64,000 nt of DNA from Saxidomus purpurata (lineage: Eukaryota; Mollusca; Bivalvia; Venerida; Veneridae), in contig JAFMSR010000009.1 in assembly GCA_022818135.1 (NCBI GenBank), positions 13,730,327 to 13,794,326 on the forward strand, read 5' to 3'. The notes under the pieces were generated by a model, which saw only the letters and a program-made list of their open reading frames with translations, searched no databases and was not told the origin of the DNA. Within the stretch, counting starts at the first letter, position 1, and each line of letters starts with the position of its first letter. The position numbers were made by a program, and so were the translations under genes. This document shows positions 22,461 through 57,000 of this stretch, piece after piece.

Positions 22461-22699
22461 AACATGTAATTGTGGGGGTATATTTTGGGCATGTCCACTA
22501 TATAGGGAGAATATATTTTGCTAATATATTCTAGCACAAAATGTCTGTTTCAGCAACTTATGAACCACTGAGCATTATGAAGTCAAACCATTGAACAGAG
22601 GCTACTGGCTAGAAAGATCTGTGGTCTTTTCTTGACAAGTGGTCTTCATTCACATGTACTTTATACTCATTTCTTTATTCTTGAATACGAAACAAGTTT

Positions 22700-22862
22700 T
22701 CACTACTTATTCACTTTCGGGACTCATTCCAGATGAATTAAATCTCGAAAGGAGAGAGGCAATGTGCAAATATCTTTGTCCTGTCAAAGAACGCAACCAC
22801 CATGGCGCTTGTGGGGATTGAACCTGGGACCCTCCAATCCCGAGTTGAACTACGGCTCCACA
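22700..22862 (-). mobile_element. tRNA-derived SINE, unit C copy
   Basis: Paralog of 7290-7440 at the same place in the duplicated unit, with GGGATTGAACCTGGGACCC on the plus strand as the complement of the B box. Confidence 0.65.
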
Positions 22863-23669
22863 TTATTCACATGTGTTTCTAGTATGACATAAATGAACAG
22901 TGGTCTGTGTTTTCTGTGCTATTTATTATGTGTAGGTTAGTCTATAGCACATTGATTGTACTGGGCTAGTTACACCATAGTATACCAAGTGAGAAAGACA
23001 ACATAATTAAGTCTGCATTACAAATCCAGTATGATTGCAACCTTGCAACCTTGCAACCAGTTTATCACTCATTCTGGTAAAAGCTTTGAACTATAGATTC
23101 AGACACAGTATCTTCTTGAATTGTGCTATCCGAATTTTAACCAGTCTTATAATTTATTCCATACTTCCAGTCAGACTCTGCAATAAACAATTCCACACCA
23201 GTGTTGAAAGAAGGGAAACCAATGCTGCATTCCTTATATCTTTACAAACTTCAAAGAGTTACTTCCCTTGCAATCTTCAATTAATAACAAGACAGGAGTA
23301 TACTTATTCACATAACAATTTTATTTTGACTGTAGACCAATTTTACAATTAATGAAACAATATCGCAATATTCTCACAAGCACTTGTACAAAACTGTAAC
23401 CACGGTAACCATCTGATCATTTACAAAAACAAAACAACTTCACTTTCTCAGCATTCTATGTACAAGGCATTTTCTTTAAAATCTAAAAACCATTAAAAGA
23501 GAAGGTGGCATCTGTGAAAGACAACTTACTACCACCAATGCAGTAAATCAATCATGCAAGACTAAAATTAGTTTTCTACTGACAATGGTTTTATGAATAA
23601 TTAAGTATATATATGGATGACACTGCAAAAAAGAAAACATCACTATCATTTTTTACACTGGATAACATT

Positions 23670-23814
23670 GGGGCTATATGTTTCAGACACGCCGGTATAT
23701 ATCCGGCATAAGCCAGTATATCCAAACCCTGTTGCTAATAATGTGCCGGATTCCTCCTGGCTTTATGAAACACATATACCAGCGTACGCCAGCGTGTATG
23801 AAACGTATAGCCCC
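23670..23814. mobile_element. 145-bp MITE with GGGGCTATA ends
   Basis: The left end is GGGGCTATATGTTTCAGACA; the right end on the other strand is GGGGCTATACGTTTCATACA. The inverted similarity extends about 30 bp. It interrupts ACAT-TGGAAGAATACTGAA, which is continuous in unit A near 8383, so the empty site is known. The target duplication is unclear (ATT or a longer imperfect one). Non-coding. Confidence 0.85.
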
Positions 23815-24090
23815 ATATTGGAAGAATACTGAACAACAGATAGTTCCCTCATCTGCTATATTTACCTCCCTTGTTCTGAATTGTCAGCCATTTTGATAAG
23901 CAAAACTGATTAAGCATTAATTGAAGTTATTCTCAAATATATGATAATTAAGAAAATACTAAGAGAATTTGTGTGTGACAACCACATTTACTTGAACCTG
24001 CTGAGCCATCTGCCCATATCAGCATCATGGATTAATTATGCTTATAATCTGGTTATTTCATAATAATTTATTAGATTTTTGCCTATCAAT

Positions 24091-27000
24091 ATGGCCGACA
24101 ATTAAAAACAAGAGGTAAATATTGTAGATGTGGGAACTACCAATACAAATGTTAGGAATCCAATAATGTATTTTTCCTTAATGATCGTGCATATTATAAG
24201 ACTCTTGTGTGTTAAAAGAGCTACTTCTTTTTCTCCGCAGCTGTAAATTGTCCAATAAAAGGGCACTATACGGGTAGAGACTTTTCTAAATAATGATATC
24301 GAGGTAACTCAGGTATGAGATAGTTTCCAAGACATTCAAAAAGTACTGCAATGCATGAAGTTATTTAAGTAAAAAAAAACAATGAAGTAAACAGTTCAGT
24401 GCAGGTGTACTGGCTATGGATACCTAGTATTAAGTTACTAGTTATCTACAGCATTACATACAGTACTGTTTTTTTGTTACTTCATCCAAAATTAAATAGT
24501 GGCCAAAATTATGCTGCCAGATTTTAAATATTTACTGTAACATTGCAAACCATTCTGATGACAGAACATCTTGCACTTCCATTAGAGTAAGTGTTTAAAT
24601 AAAGACAAATACAGTATGTAAACACTTATTGTTTTATCATTTTTTGTGGTATCATTGTTTTGCTAAAGTTGAATTTTATACATTCTTTTATACATTTATA
24701 TTTTCTCACTTCATATCCAGTGACAGAGGCACATTAATACACTTAATGCCTTCAATCTGGAAATATTTGTAAAGAATGAATTCTGTCTCAATTTTTGCGA
24801 GTCAGATGACATTTAAATTCAAAGAAATCATGAAAGTTTATATCCTTTTGTACATAGTACGATGCTCTTTATTCCTACAGCATCTGACTGAAGTATCAGC
24901 ATCATGAAATGCCTGACTTACAGTACAATTATTTTGTGAGTAACATGTGAAGGAGAGGCACATGTACTTCTGCCTTTTTACATTCTAACGTAAAGTACTA
25001 TGGCATCTATGAACTACTGCATCAGTGGTTTCATTTTCAATGGTGACTTTATTTTTTCACAAATTTTTAATATAATTTACAAACAAGAGTGTCAAACTGT
25101 CACAAAATACGTCATCAGCAGACATCTACTGATTATTCAAATTTTGGCAATTAGAGGCCAAGAACTTTGGAGTAACTGTGGCGATTTGGCTGGTTATCAA
25201 ACTTGGCTGAGACAGTATGCTGATAAACACTCGCAGAAACATTTGTGAAGTTTTGATGAAAGTTTTGGGAGTAAGAGAGCAAACAATGTTGTGGACAGCG
25301 ATCCCAAATACAGCCCATCACGATGGGCATATAAAAAAAAGATCTTTATGTTTCTAAAATAATAAAAGTCAGTAAAGAATACAAGGTGAAAACAGAATTT
25401 ATGATGAAGCAAATTTACTTCAATATTGACCATCAAGTCTTCAACACACTAGTTTTGTTCACTTTTCGATGCTCCATTTTTTTGTGGTGAAGAAAAACTT
25501 TATTTCTATTTTTAGAAGAAACTGTCAATCTGTATAGGATAGCGTTTATTTTGATGCCTTTATGAAAATCAATTAGTCACCGTGCTACCAATTTATTGTA
25601 GCTAATGTATCAAAATGAACATTAACCTACTTAGTGTTTGAAATTCTTTTTTGTAATTCAGGAATGTTGCCCTATTTACTCACTCGGTCTATAATTATTG
25701 ATTCACCCAAGTTCAAGTGGAGTGAATGCTGCAATGTGATTGGACAAAAAATAATTCCAGACACAAAAAGACGCAAAAGAATAACTATTACTTAGAACAA
25801 AATGCAAAAATGATGAAATCATGCAATTTTCAAATTATAGTAAATAAAATTTATTATACTGTAGTGAAAGATAATTTGATTAACACTGTGGGAAAGCCTA
25901 CTACATATAGCTATGCAAAGACACGGTCTCATCTAAATAAAAAATATTTCAATTTTGATTTAAAGAGACGTAATACAGAATGCTGTAGTCATACACAATT
26001 TTTTTTTTGAGAACTAAAAACTGATTGCTTCTATAAACTGTTTACAGCAAATGTCATGGCGCTGGTTTTCCTACAGAAGGGTTCATTAAAGAATCCGAGA
26101 AATATCCATGACGTCAAAAACATCTTCAGTAATTTACAAAATATTCAGAGATACATTTTAAACAATGGCAAGATGGATAGAAGTAACAGAAGATACTGCT
26201 AGTGTTTTGTATATCTTTGGATACTAGTAACTATTCAAAACATTTACTATAAAAAAACAATAGTCAAACAAAATATACCCTGTAAAAATAATTTTCTTCC
26301 AAAAACTACAACTTTTTCTCTTGCGCTTTACCCTATAGAAAAAGTGAAAACTTTTTATGTTTGAAGACTTTCCGCCAGACTTGCAAAATTAACAAAATTA
26401 ATGTAGTCTACTTTAACATCCTGTGTAGTCTATGACAAAGTCTGACAATGGTCTACACTGTAAGTTAGTCAGTTGATGAATTTTCACTGAACACCCCTAT
26501 TAACAATAAATGGTATCATCCAAATTTGAGAAAAGGGCAATTTCATTTTAGACATTAAGGTGAGTCAGGGTTATCCCTACATATCTTTAAACTCTCATTC
26601 TTTAAAAACTACTATTATATGATTGTGCCAGTAAAATCATGTTTACAGGGTATATCATTGTTTCTGAGGTAAGAAATGCATTACAACAAAACAAAACATC
26701 CTATGTTAATTCATCTCAAATATACACAGAGTCTTTAGCTCATTTTTTATCAAAATCAGACGACTGATGAGCCTCGTACTATTCATTTTAAATCTTCACA
26801 CTTTCTCTTCCTTCCCACCATTCAATTCAACTTGGTGAAAGCAAAAAGGCAGAGCTGTCGCCCTCAACAGAAGAATGAAGAATGCTGCTTTAAAAAACGA
26901 AAATTTGATTTGCAAACTGACGGCAAAGTCATTATAAGCGTGAATATTCATAGACAATAAAATTAATCTACCATGAATATTCATACCCTATTATATACAT

Positions 27001-28666
27001 GTATTGCAACCGAGTGTCATGGGTATTTCATCACCTCTGAAAATCAAACTTAATATTCATTGAAGCAAAAATCATTTCACTGATATTTGACAAGCATTTT
27101 TCTTCATAACTATGAGAGGGGATCCCCAACACAATACAACCTTATACATACACTGTGTTACAGAACCAGTCACTCAAAGTAATACTGTAACTAGATCTGG
27201 GAAGGTAGTTTTCAAGTCATATTTATGTAAGTTTCTTATACTTTTTCGCATTTTTTAACTATACTTCACCCCTTTTTTTAACATAGGTCATTGAAAAAAA
27301 AAACTTAAATGCTCTAAAACATTCATATATCTTTTGCTAATAATATAAATCTGTACAAATATAAATGCATAACACAAAAGTTTGGCCAACTACTAGTATA
27401 CATGTATTATATGAAAACCAGTATCATTCACAAAAACATACAATACATTTTTCTCAAGTTGTTCATGCCCGACTACATTTATTACACTTGAAATTTAAAA
27501 TATTTTTTATCATTTTTTTTTAGTTCAACCTTGACATTTGGTCTCCCTTTCAAGTGAGATTTTGGAGTTGCTTTTTTTCTTTCAAGGTTCTTTATACTAA
27601 TTTACAATGTAAACAGTGAAAACAAACATAAGGGCATAAATCAATACTGATCACTGTCTGTATTGGCTGTGAGAAGAAGAAATGCAGACCTCTAGCAGGA
27701 CATGGGTTAAACTCTTACAAATTGATCCTGAAATATTCTTGATAAAGCTGCTGTAATTTTTCTCTGCATGTCAATGTTGAAATTCATCTTTAACTTCAAT
27801 GAAATTTATCTATGTTCAATTAATGTACGTACTCAGTCACATACTTTCATTTTTTGTTCAAGATGCTGGTAGAAGTAATTTATGTCCTTGCGACGCATTT
27901 TTTTTAAAATTTTGACCCGTAGCGCCATTTTATTTTTTCCATGGCATAATACAACAACACTGCAAATATACAAACAACTAGACAAAATGATTTACCAGAA
28001 TAAACACCTTGAATTTTACTTAAAGTCACTTTTAAATCCATATTGCAAAGATAATTTCCGAGAATTAATTGAATCGCAACGCAGTAGTTAGCACCACATT
28101 TCGTCACTAAAACCAAGGATACGGAAGAAAGAAAATGGAAGTTGATTCCTGTAACCCGCAATCAAACAAGTCTCATTCACTGAATCTGAACAAGTAAATA
28201 TCAAATTTTAGATTCATGCAGACTGGCATTCCCAGTTTCCAGTCAAAACACACGCATGCACGTTTTTAATGACATACCCTGATATATCACTAATGCCCAC
28301 CAAACATAACATTTTATGTTATTTAACTGAGGTGTTCAAACAAATGTTATGTATAATAAAGGTGGGTTTGAAGATAAAAATCTAACAAGAGTAGTCATAA
28401 GAGTTAAGGGTCTATAAATTTCCATGGATGTTGAACTTTGAGTGCAGCTGTCACAAATCAAAATGGTCAAATGGAGTGATCTAATGGCAGCATATTATAA
28501 TAATTATTGAATTCACATTTTCCTTTCTTTACACACTCTCTCTGTGGAGATCTCACAATTAATTCCTTCATATAGCCTTTTTTTAACACATCACTACTGA
28601 ATCCATTCATTCAAACGATCCAGATTAAAATCATTCTCCACTCAAGCTTTTCACTGACACTGAACA
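24091..28666. other. Gene-free stretch and 3' flank of UBE2E
   Basis: AT-rich sequence with no convincing exon. Short frames at 25000-25248 and 25726-26010 have no recognisable domain. On the minus strand, downstream of the UBE2E stop, an ATTAAA lies at 28265-28270 and an AATAAA near 27930; either could serve as poly-A signal, so the 3' UTR probably occupies the top few hundred bases of this interval. Confidence 0.45.
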
Positions 28667-50281
<21,615 letters not shown>

Positions 50282-50678
50282 ATTTACTCCTGACTACTGT
50301 AAACAGATAAATGCATAGGAAATGGTTGAAATGGACAGTACAATTTGATTTTAACCTTTTTTAATTTTTACTCTTAATATTTCATTATTTTTAAAACTCA
50401 ATAAATACTATCTGATCTTTTACATTTTACACAAAATCCTTAAACTCACAAACACTAAACTTCAGAAGTAGATCTATACCCCAACAATGGAATTGACAAT
50501 TATTTTGTTATTATTTATTCAATTGAAAGATGCATTAAAGATTAACCGTGATAACAGTGTTCGGAATGATGAAACTAGCCGTGATTAACAAAGACGTTCA
50601 TCAGAAAAACAGTCACCAAGAAAAAACTAGATCGAAACGACAAAAGTTGTTCAGCGGAATTATAGAACATAGAATTAC

Positions 50679-50810
50679 CTTTTGAAATCTGCAAAAATCC
50701 AAACGATACACTTAAACCCAACACTAAAATACTCTCTCAAATATAACACAAATTTCCAATTTGCACCGAAGACGTGCACTTTTTCTTGATGGCTGTTGAA
50801 GTTTACTCCC
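50679..50810 (-). other. Candidate 5' UTR exon of UBE2E
   Basis: On the minus strand GATTTCAAAAG is followed by GTAATT, a good donor at 50679/50678, and a matching acceptor (TTTACAG, exon from 50296) lies just before the ATG. The upper boundary and the promoter cannot be placed; 50810 is only an estimate. Inferred, with no transcript support. Confidence 0.35.
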
Positions 50811-52110
50811 TACAATCAACACGTAATTATAGAACGAGAAAATAATAGCAAACGCAAATTACATCAAGAATACGACATAACGGCTCTAAACTTTCACGTG
50901 AAAACTAACTAGAAACGCTAACATATAAATGCGATCGAAAGTAAGTGCATAAAATTTCTCGGTTAAAATTATCGAACTCCTTACACGGGAGGAAATTGGA
51001 CACACTGTAATCCATCGAGATCATTAGACCGTGTGTATTTTTCCTCGAGGGTCCACGAGAAATATTTGTTTCAACACTTGCTCTACATTTTGGCCAGTTT
51101 AACCCAAACTGATCAAAGATCATACAGATTCTAGATGTCACGCTTTAAAAACACATTATTTGTCATAGCTACTAGCGTTTCTTGAAAAAAAAAATAAAGT
51201 CGATTTTCGTGTTAACACATGCTCCACCTACACAACAATTGGAATCGTCCACTTTAGAGCCCTTTTCAGCAATCAACAAGTGTATTGTTACTTCAACCGG
51301 AATACTGGCCAAAACCGATGCATGGTGTTAATAGGATCCATGCTTCGTTGAGTTATCACTGCCTCTCCCTTATGGAAGAAAGTAGGCTATGCTCGGCAGT
51401 CGAACGGTTCGTGACAGGGTTCGAACCAGCAGCAGCAGGCCTACGTGATTGCTAAAAGTGCGTCCTCAGAATAATGCCAGTATTTATTTCAAGAACGGTA
51501 AAAAATATACACTTTAGTGAAGATCTTTCATTGATGAAATTAATGTATGACATAAATCCCCTAAGCTAAATTTTGTAGGATGTTTACAAGCGGACATGAA
51601 TGAATTCATGATTTTCCGATGCCGGACACATTAGCCTCGATGTCTTTAAAATTTGGGGTTAAAATGAATATTTCCCTCGCACCTATTTTGCCCAAGTATA
51701 ATCCTCAACTTTGAAAATTATGAATGGGCTAATGAATAATCAAACACAGGGACTCGTGCAGCGTACAAGTAGACCTAGATTTCACAGGAGGTAAAATCCA
51801 TGCTCCGCATAGGTGGAAGCATTTTGAATTAACTTTAAAAATATAAATTATAGATTAATGGAAAGTATCTTCCCGAAGCCCACACCCAGTAGTGAGTTCA
51901 AGTGTCAAATATAAATACCCGATTTTTTTCATATAATTATGTACAACGCGCTCTAGTATGTTAAGCCCATATCCTAAACATGTTTACACCAAACAACCCG
52001 CATTTCGTTTTTTAATGTGGGTTATCTTTAAAGTTATGTATTCCCTCCCGATATTTTATTTAACCGTGACAAAACACATTTTTAACTAGAAGCTTCAATT
52101 TTAATAACCA
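50811..52110. other. Upstream region of UBE2E, nothing firm
   Basis: Probable promoter territory, but no TATA box or CpG-dense block stands out. A GGTTCGAACC word at 51418-51427 could be the B box of an old tRNA-derived repeat; no cloverleaf can be drawn. Confidence 0.4.
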
Positions 52111-52608
52111 GTGTATACTGTATATGGTGCACCGTTCTACTATTTAATACTTTTTTGGTGAGATCACCTAACACATATTTCGTGCATGAATAGATAATTT
52201 TTTTTGCATAGGTGGTATCACCTTTTCGAAATGGTGAATCACCAATCGAATAGTTGATATCACGTATACAAAAAGGTGATATCATGTATTCTAAATAGAT
52301 GATATCACCAATTTTATCATTTGAATTGTTAAATGAAAACTATTCTATACTTTTTTCGAAAAGGTGATAATTGAAAAGAATATATAATTTTTTTATTGTA
52401 TCACCTATGCAAAAGGTGATATCGCCTATTCAAATTTATAATATCACCAATTCAAATAGGTGATATCATGTATTCCCTTTGTATGTGTTATAACACACAT
52501 TTGAATTTGGTGATATCACAAATAATTGACGATCATCTATTCGAATTGGTTCATAGGTGAGACATAATAGTGCATTAAATAGTAAAACGGCTCACCATAA
52601 TTGTACAC
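52111..52608. mobile_element. Foldback element rich in GGTGATATCACC
   Basis: The two ends are imperfect inverted repeats of about 55 bp. They share ATGGTG-CCGTT-TACTATTTAAT (left at 52124; right on the other strand from about 52598). The interior is built from near copies of GGTGATATCACC and ATTCGAATAGG in both orientations. There is no coding frame. Target duplications are not clear. Confidence 0.7.
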
Positions 52609-54069
52609 TTCTTTATGCCAACTGATGCACCCAAACAAGTGATGTAAATGTGTGACATACGCATACCGTTGTTTTCTGATATATATGAGCCGATATTTCT
52701 TCTGTTTTTGATAAGTATATACCTACCTTTGATTAAACATACGTAAATATTTCACAATAAATTACATGCACCAACATTATATCACATACCAGATGATAAC
52801 ACACAATTGACAGTATGATTATTTTGATATGACAATTGTATTCGACTTTCAGTTTCAAACATGTGATGACTCCTGAAGCGCACCAACTTCAGACACCGAC
52901 TCATTCAGACGGTCTCGTTTTTCTATAGAAAGGGGCAGCTCTGTGATAAAGTCTAGCGTGACCTTGTAAAATACAAGGTTACCCGATTCAGACTATGGAG
53001 CCCATGCCACGCATTTTGTGAGTAGCAGAAATCAAACAAAGTTCTATAACGTTTGGAATGCTTATTGCCATTAAAGCCGCACGTTGTTTCTACAAATACT
53101 AGTTTGTATATTAATATAGGGAAACAAACTGAACTGTAAGTCACTGTTTGGAGCGATTGTCTTCATGGTAAACGGCGAAAATTCCGTAACATAGACCACA
53201 ACCTCACAAAGAAATATCCACTCCTAATCATTACAAACAAAATATTCGGTGTGTGTGTGTCGTGGGGGTATTTTATATACATAAGTACTTATCTCTCTTT
53301 TCATTGTTATTTGGGGTTAGTTGTATGATCAAATGCCATAGCGAAAGTGGACCGAATATTTTCTGATCTGTGACTTAGCAACGGTTTGACTTCGATCCTT
53401 GTAACGAAGATGACTGTAGGTCAAATGTGTTCGATCTAGCCATAACACTAGATACAAAGGCAGGACGTAACCCACTTTGACCATATAGAAATTTAGGTCA
53501 AAAACATAATAGCATCGAGCAGTTTAACAGTAAGTAAGGAAGGAGAGGACATAAACGCCAATGAATTAAAAAAAAACAACTTTGGTCTATTTAGCTTAAT
53601 CTTAATACGCAAGTTGATCATAACATTCCAATGACCCTTTTTATTTGATATTAAAGGTCAAGGTTCAAGGTCATAAAACGCTTCCAATCATTATAGACTT
53701 TGAAACATTCAGATCTTCGCTTTTCAATTAAAAAATAACGTCTGATGACTGCAAATTTGAAAATGATCTTGAACAGTAAAACATACATGGAACAATAAGA
53801 ACGCCTGTGATGTAACTGCAACCAGAACTGTGTTAAATGTCACCAAGGGGTATGGGAGATATATATGTTTTACAAACATCTCTTGTTACTTATCTAACTA
53901 ACGGTAGCTTGTGTTGTTTTGAGACAATTGCCGTTTCAGCTTTCTCACTGCTTCGTATATTGTGTTAAAGTTTATTTCTATTTGTTGCAAGGTTGGGCTA
54001 TGTAAATGTTTTTCATAAAAATCGCATGTGTATATAAAAATGATGCTGAATTAAATAAGCTTATTCTGT
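52609..54069. other. Non-coding spacer, nothing recognised
   Basis: Unique-looking AT-rich DNA with one short GGTCAAGGTTCAAGGTCA stretch near 53655. No gene or structured repeat. Confidence 0.5.
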
Positions 54070-57000
54070 ATGCATAAACGAAGGTTTCATGTGATACGGC
54101 ACTTCACTATCAACTGTAAAGATACGGGGCCCATGAAGTCCGGCACTACACAGCCAACGCTAAAGATAAATGTCTCATGTGATCCGGCACTACACTATCA
54201 ACTGTAAAGATATTGCGGCTCATGTGATCCGGCACTGCACTATCAACTAGAATGTTACGGGGCCCATGTGATCCGGCACTACACTATCAACCAGAATATG
54301 ATACGAAGCCTGTGTGATCCGGCACTATACTATCAACTAGATTGATACGGGGCCTATGTGATCTGGCACTATTCTATCAACTAGATTGATACGGGACCCA
54401 TGTGATCCGGCACTATACTATCAACTAGACTGATACAGGGCCTATGTGATCCGGCGCTATACTATCAACTAGATTGATACGGGACCTATGTGATCCGGCA
54501 CTATACTATCAACTAGATTGATACGGGGCCCCATGTGATCGGGCACTAAACTATCAACTAGATTGATACGGGACCCATGTGATCCGGCACTATACTATCA
54601 ACACATAGATTGATACGGGGCCCCATGTGATCGGGCACTAAACTATCAACTAGATTGATACGGGACCCATATGATCCGGCACTATACTATCAACTAGATT
54701 GATACGGGACCCATGTGATCCGGCACGATACTATCAACTAGATTGATACGGGACCTATGTGATCCGGCACTAAACTATCAACTAGACTGATACGGGACCC
54801 ATGTGATTCGGCACTATACTATCAACTAGATTGATACGGGACCCATGTGATCCGGCACTATACTATCAACTAGATTGATACGGGACCCATGTGATCCGGC
54901 ACTATATTATCAACTAGATTCATACGGGACCCATGTGATCCGGCACTAAACTATCAACTAGATTGATACGGGACCCATGTGATCCGGCACTATACTATCA
55001 ACTAGATTGATACGGGGCCCCATGTGATCGGGCACTAAACTATCAACTAGATTGATACGGGACCCATGTGATCCGGCACTATACTATCAACTAGATTGAT
55101 ACGGGGCCCCATGTGATCGGGCACTAAACTATCAACTAGATTGATACGGGACCCATGTGATCCGGCACTATACTATCAACTAGATTGATACGGGACCCAT
55201 GTGATTCGGCACTATACTATCAACTAGATTGATACGGGACCCATGTGATCCGGCACTAAACTATCAACTAGATTGATACGGGACCCATGTGATCCGGCAC
55301 TATACTATCAACTAGATTGATACGGGGCCCCATGTGATCGGGCACTAAACTATCAACTAGATTGATACGGGACCCATGTGATCCGGCACTATACTATCAA
55401 CTAGATTGATACGGGGTCCCATGTGATCGGGCACTAAACTATCAACTAGATTGATACGGGACCCATATGATCCGGCACTATACTATCAACTAGATTGATA
55501 CGGGACCCATGTGATCCGGCACGATACTATCAACTAGACTGATACGGGGCCTATGTGATCCAGCACTATACTGTAAACTAGATTGATACGGGGCCTATGT
55601 GAATCGACACTATACTATCAACTAGAATGTTACGGGGCTTATGTGATCCGGCACTATACTTTAAACTAGATTGATACGGGACCCATGTGATCCGGCACTA
55701 TACTATCAACTAGATTGATACGGGGCCTATGTGATCCGGCACTATACTTTAAACTGGATTGATACGGGGCCTATGTGAATCGACACTATACTATCAACTA
55801 GAATGTTACGGGGTTTATGTGATCCGGCACTATACTTTAAACTAGATTGATACGGGACCTATGTGACCCGGCACTATACTATCAACTAGAATGATACGGG
55901 GCCTATGTGATCCGGCACTATACTATCAACTAGATTGATACGGGGCCTTTGTGATCCGGCATTATAATATCAACTAGATTGATGCTGGGCCCATGTGATC
56001 CGGCACTATACTATTAACTAGATTGATACGGGACCAATGTGATCCGGCATTATACTATCACTTGATTGATACTGGCCCATATGATCCGGCCTTTACTATC
56101 AACTAGATTGATACGGGGCCTATATGATCCGGCACTAAACTATCAACTAGAATGATACGGGACTAATGTGATCCGGCACTATACTATCAAGTAGAATGAT
56201 ACGGGACCTATGTGATCCGGCACTAAACTATCAACTAGATTGATACGGGACCCATGTGATCCGGCACTATACTATCAAGTAGAATGATACGGGACCCATG
56301 TGATCCGGCACGATACTATCAACTAGATTGATACGGGACCTATGTGATCCGGCACTAAACTATCAACTAGACTGATACGGGACCCATGTGATCCGGCACT
56401 ATACTATCAACTAGATTGATACGGGGCCGATGTGATCCGGCACTATACTATCAACTAGATTGATACGGGACCCATGTGATCCGGCACTATACTATCAACT
56501 AGATTGATACGGGGCCCATGTGATCCGGCACTATACTATCAACTAGAATGATACGGGACCCATGTGATCCGGCACTATACTATCAACTAGACTGATACGG
56601 GGCCCATGTGATCCGGCACTGTACTATCAACTAGATTGATACGGGACCCATGTGATCCGGCACTATACTATCAACTAGATTGATACGGGGTCCCATGTGA
56701 TCCGGCACTACACTATCAACTAGATTGATACGGGGCCTATGTGATCCGGCACTATACTATCAACCAGATTGATACGGGACCCATGTGATCCGGCACTATA
56801 CTATCAACTAGATTGATACGGGGTCCCATGTGATCCGGCACTAAACTATCAACTAGATTGATACGGGACCCATGTGATCCGGCACTATACTATCAACTAG
56901 ATTGATACGGGACGCATGTGATCCGGCACTATACTATCAACACATAGATTGATACGGGACCCATGTGATCCAGCACTATACTATCAACTAGATTGATACG

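Larger units (their letters stand above)
19200..24090. repeat. Segmental duplication, unit C
   Basis: Direct paralog of 2930-8655. Differences from unit A are two homopolymer patches inside the TRIM-like gene, a dispersed repeat at 21870-22460, a 145-bp MITE at 23670-23814, the absence of the palindromic MITE of unit A, and different sequence at about 23060-23220. Confidence 0.8.

Noticed and set aside
51415..51432. tRNA gene around GGTTCGAACC
   Set aside because: No A box or pairing acceptor and D arms could be found at the right distance.
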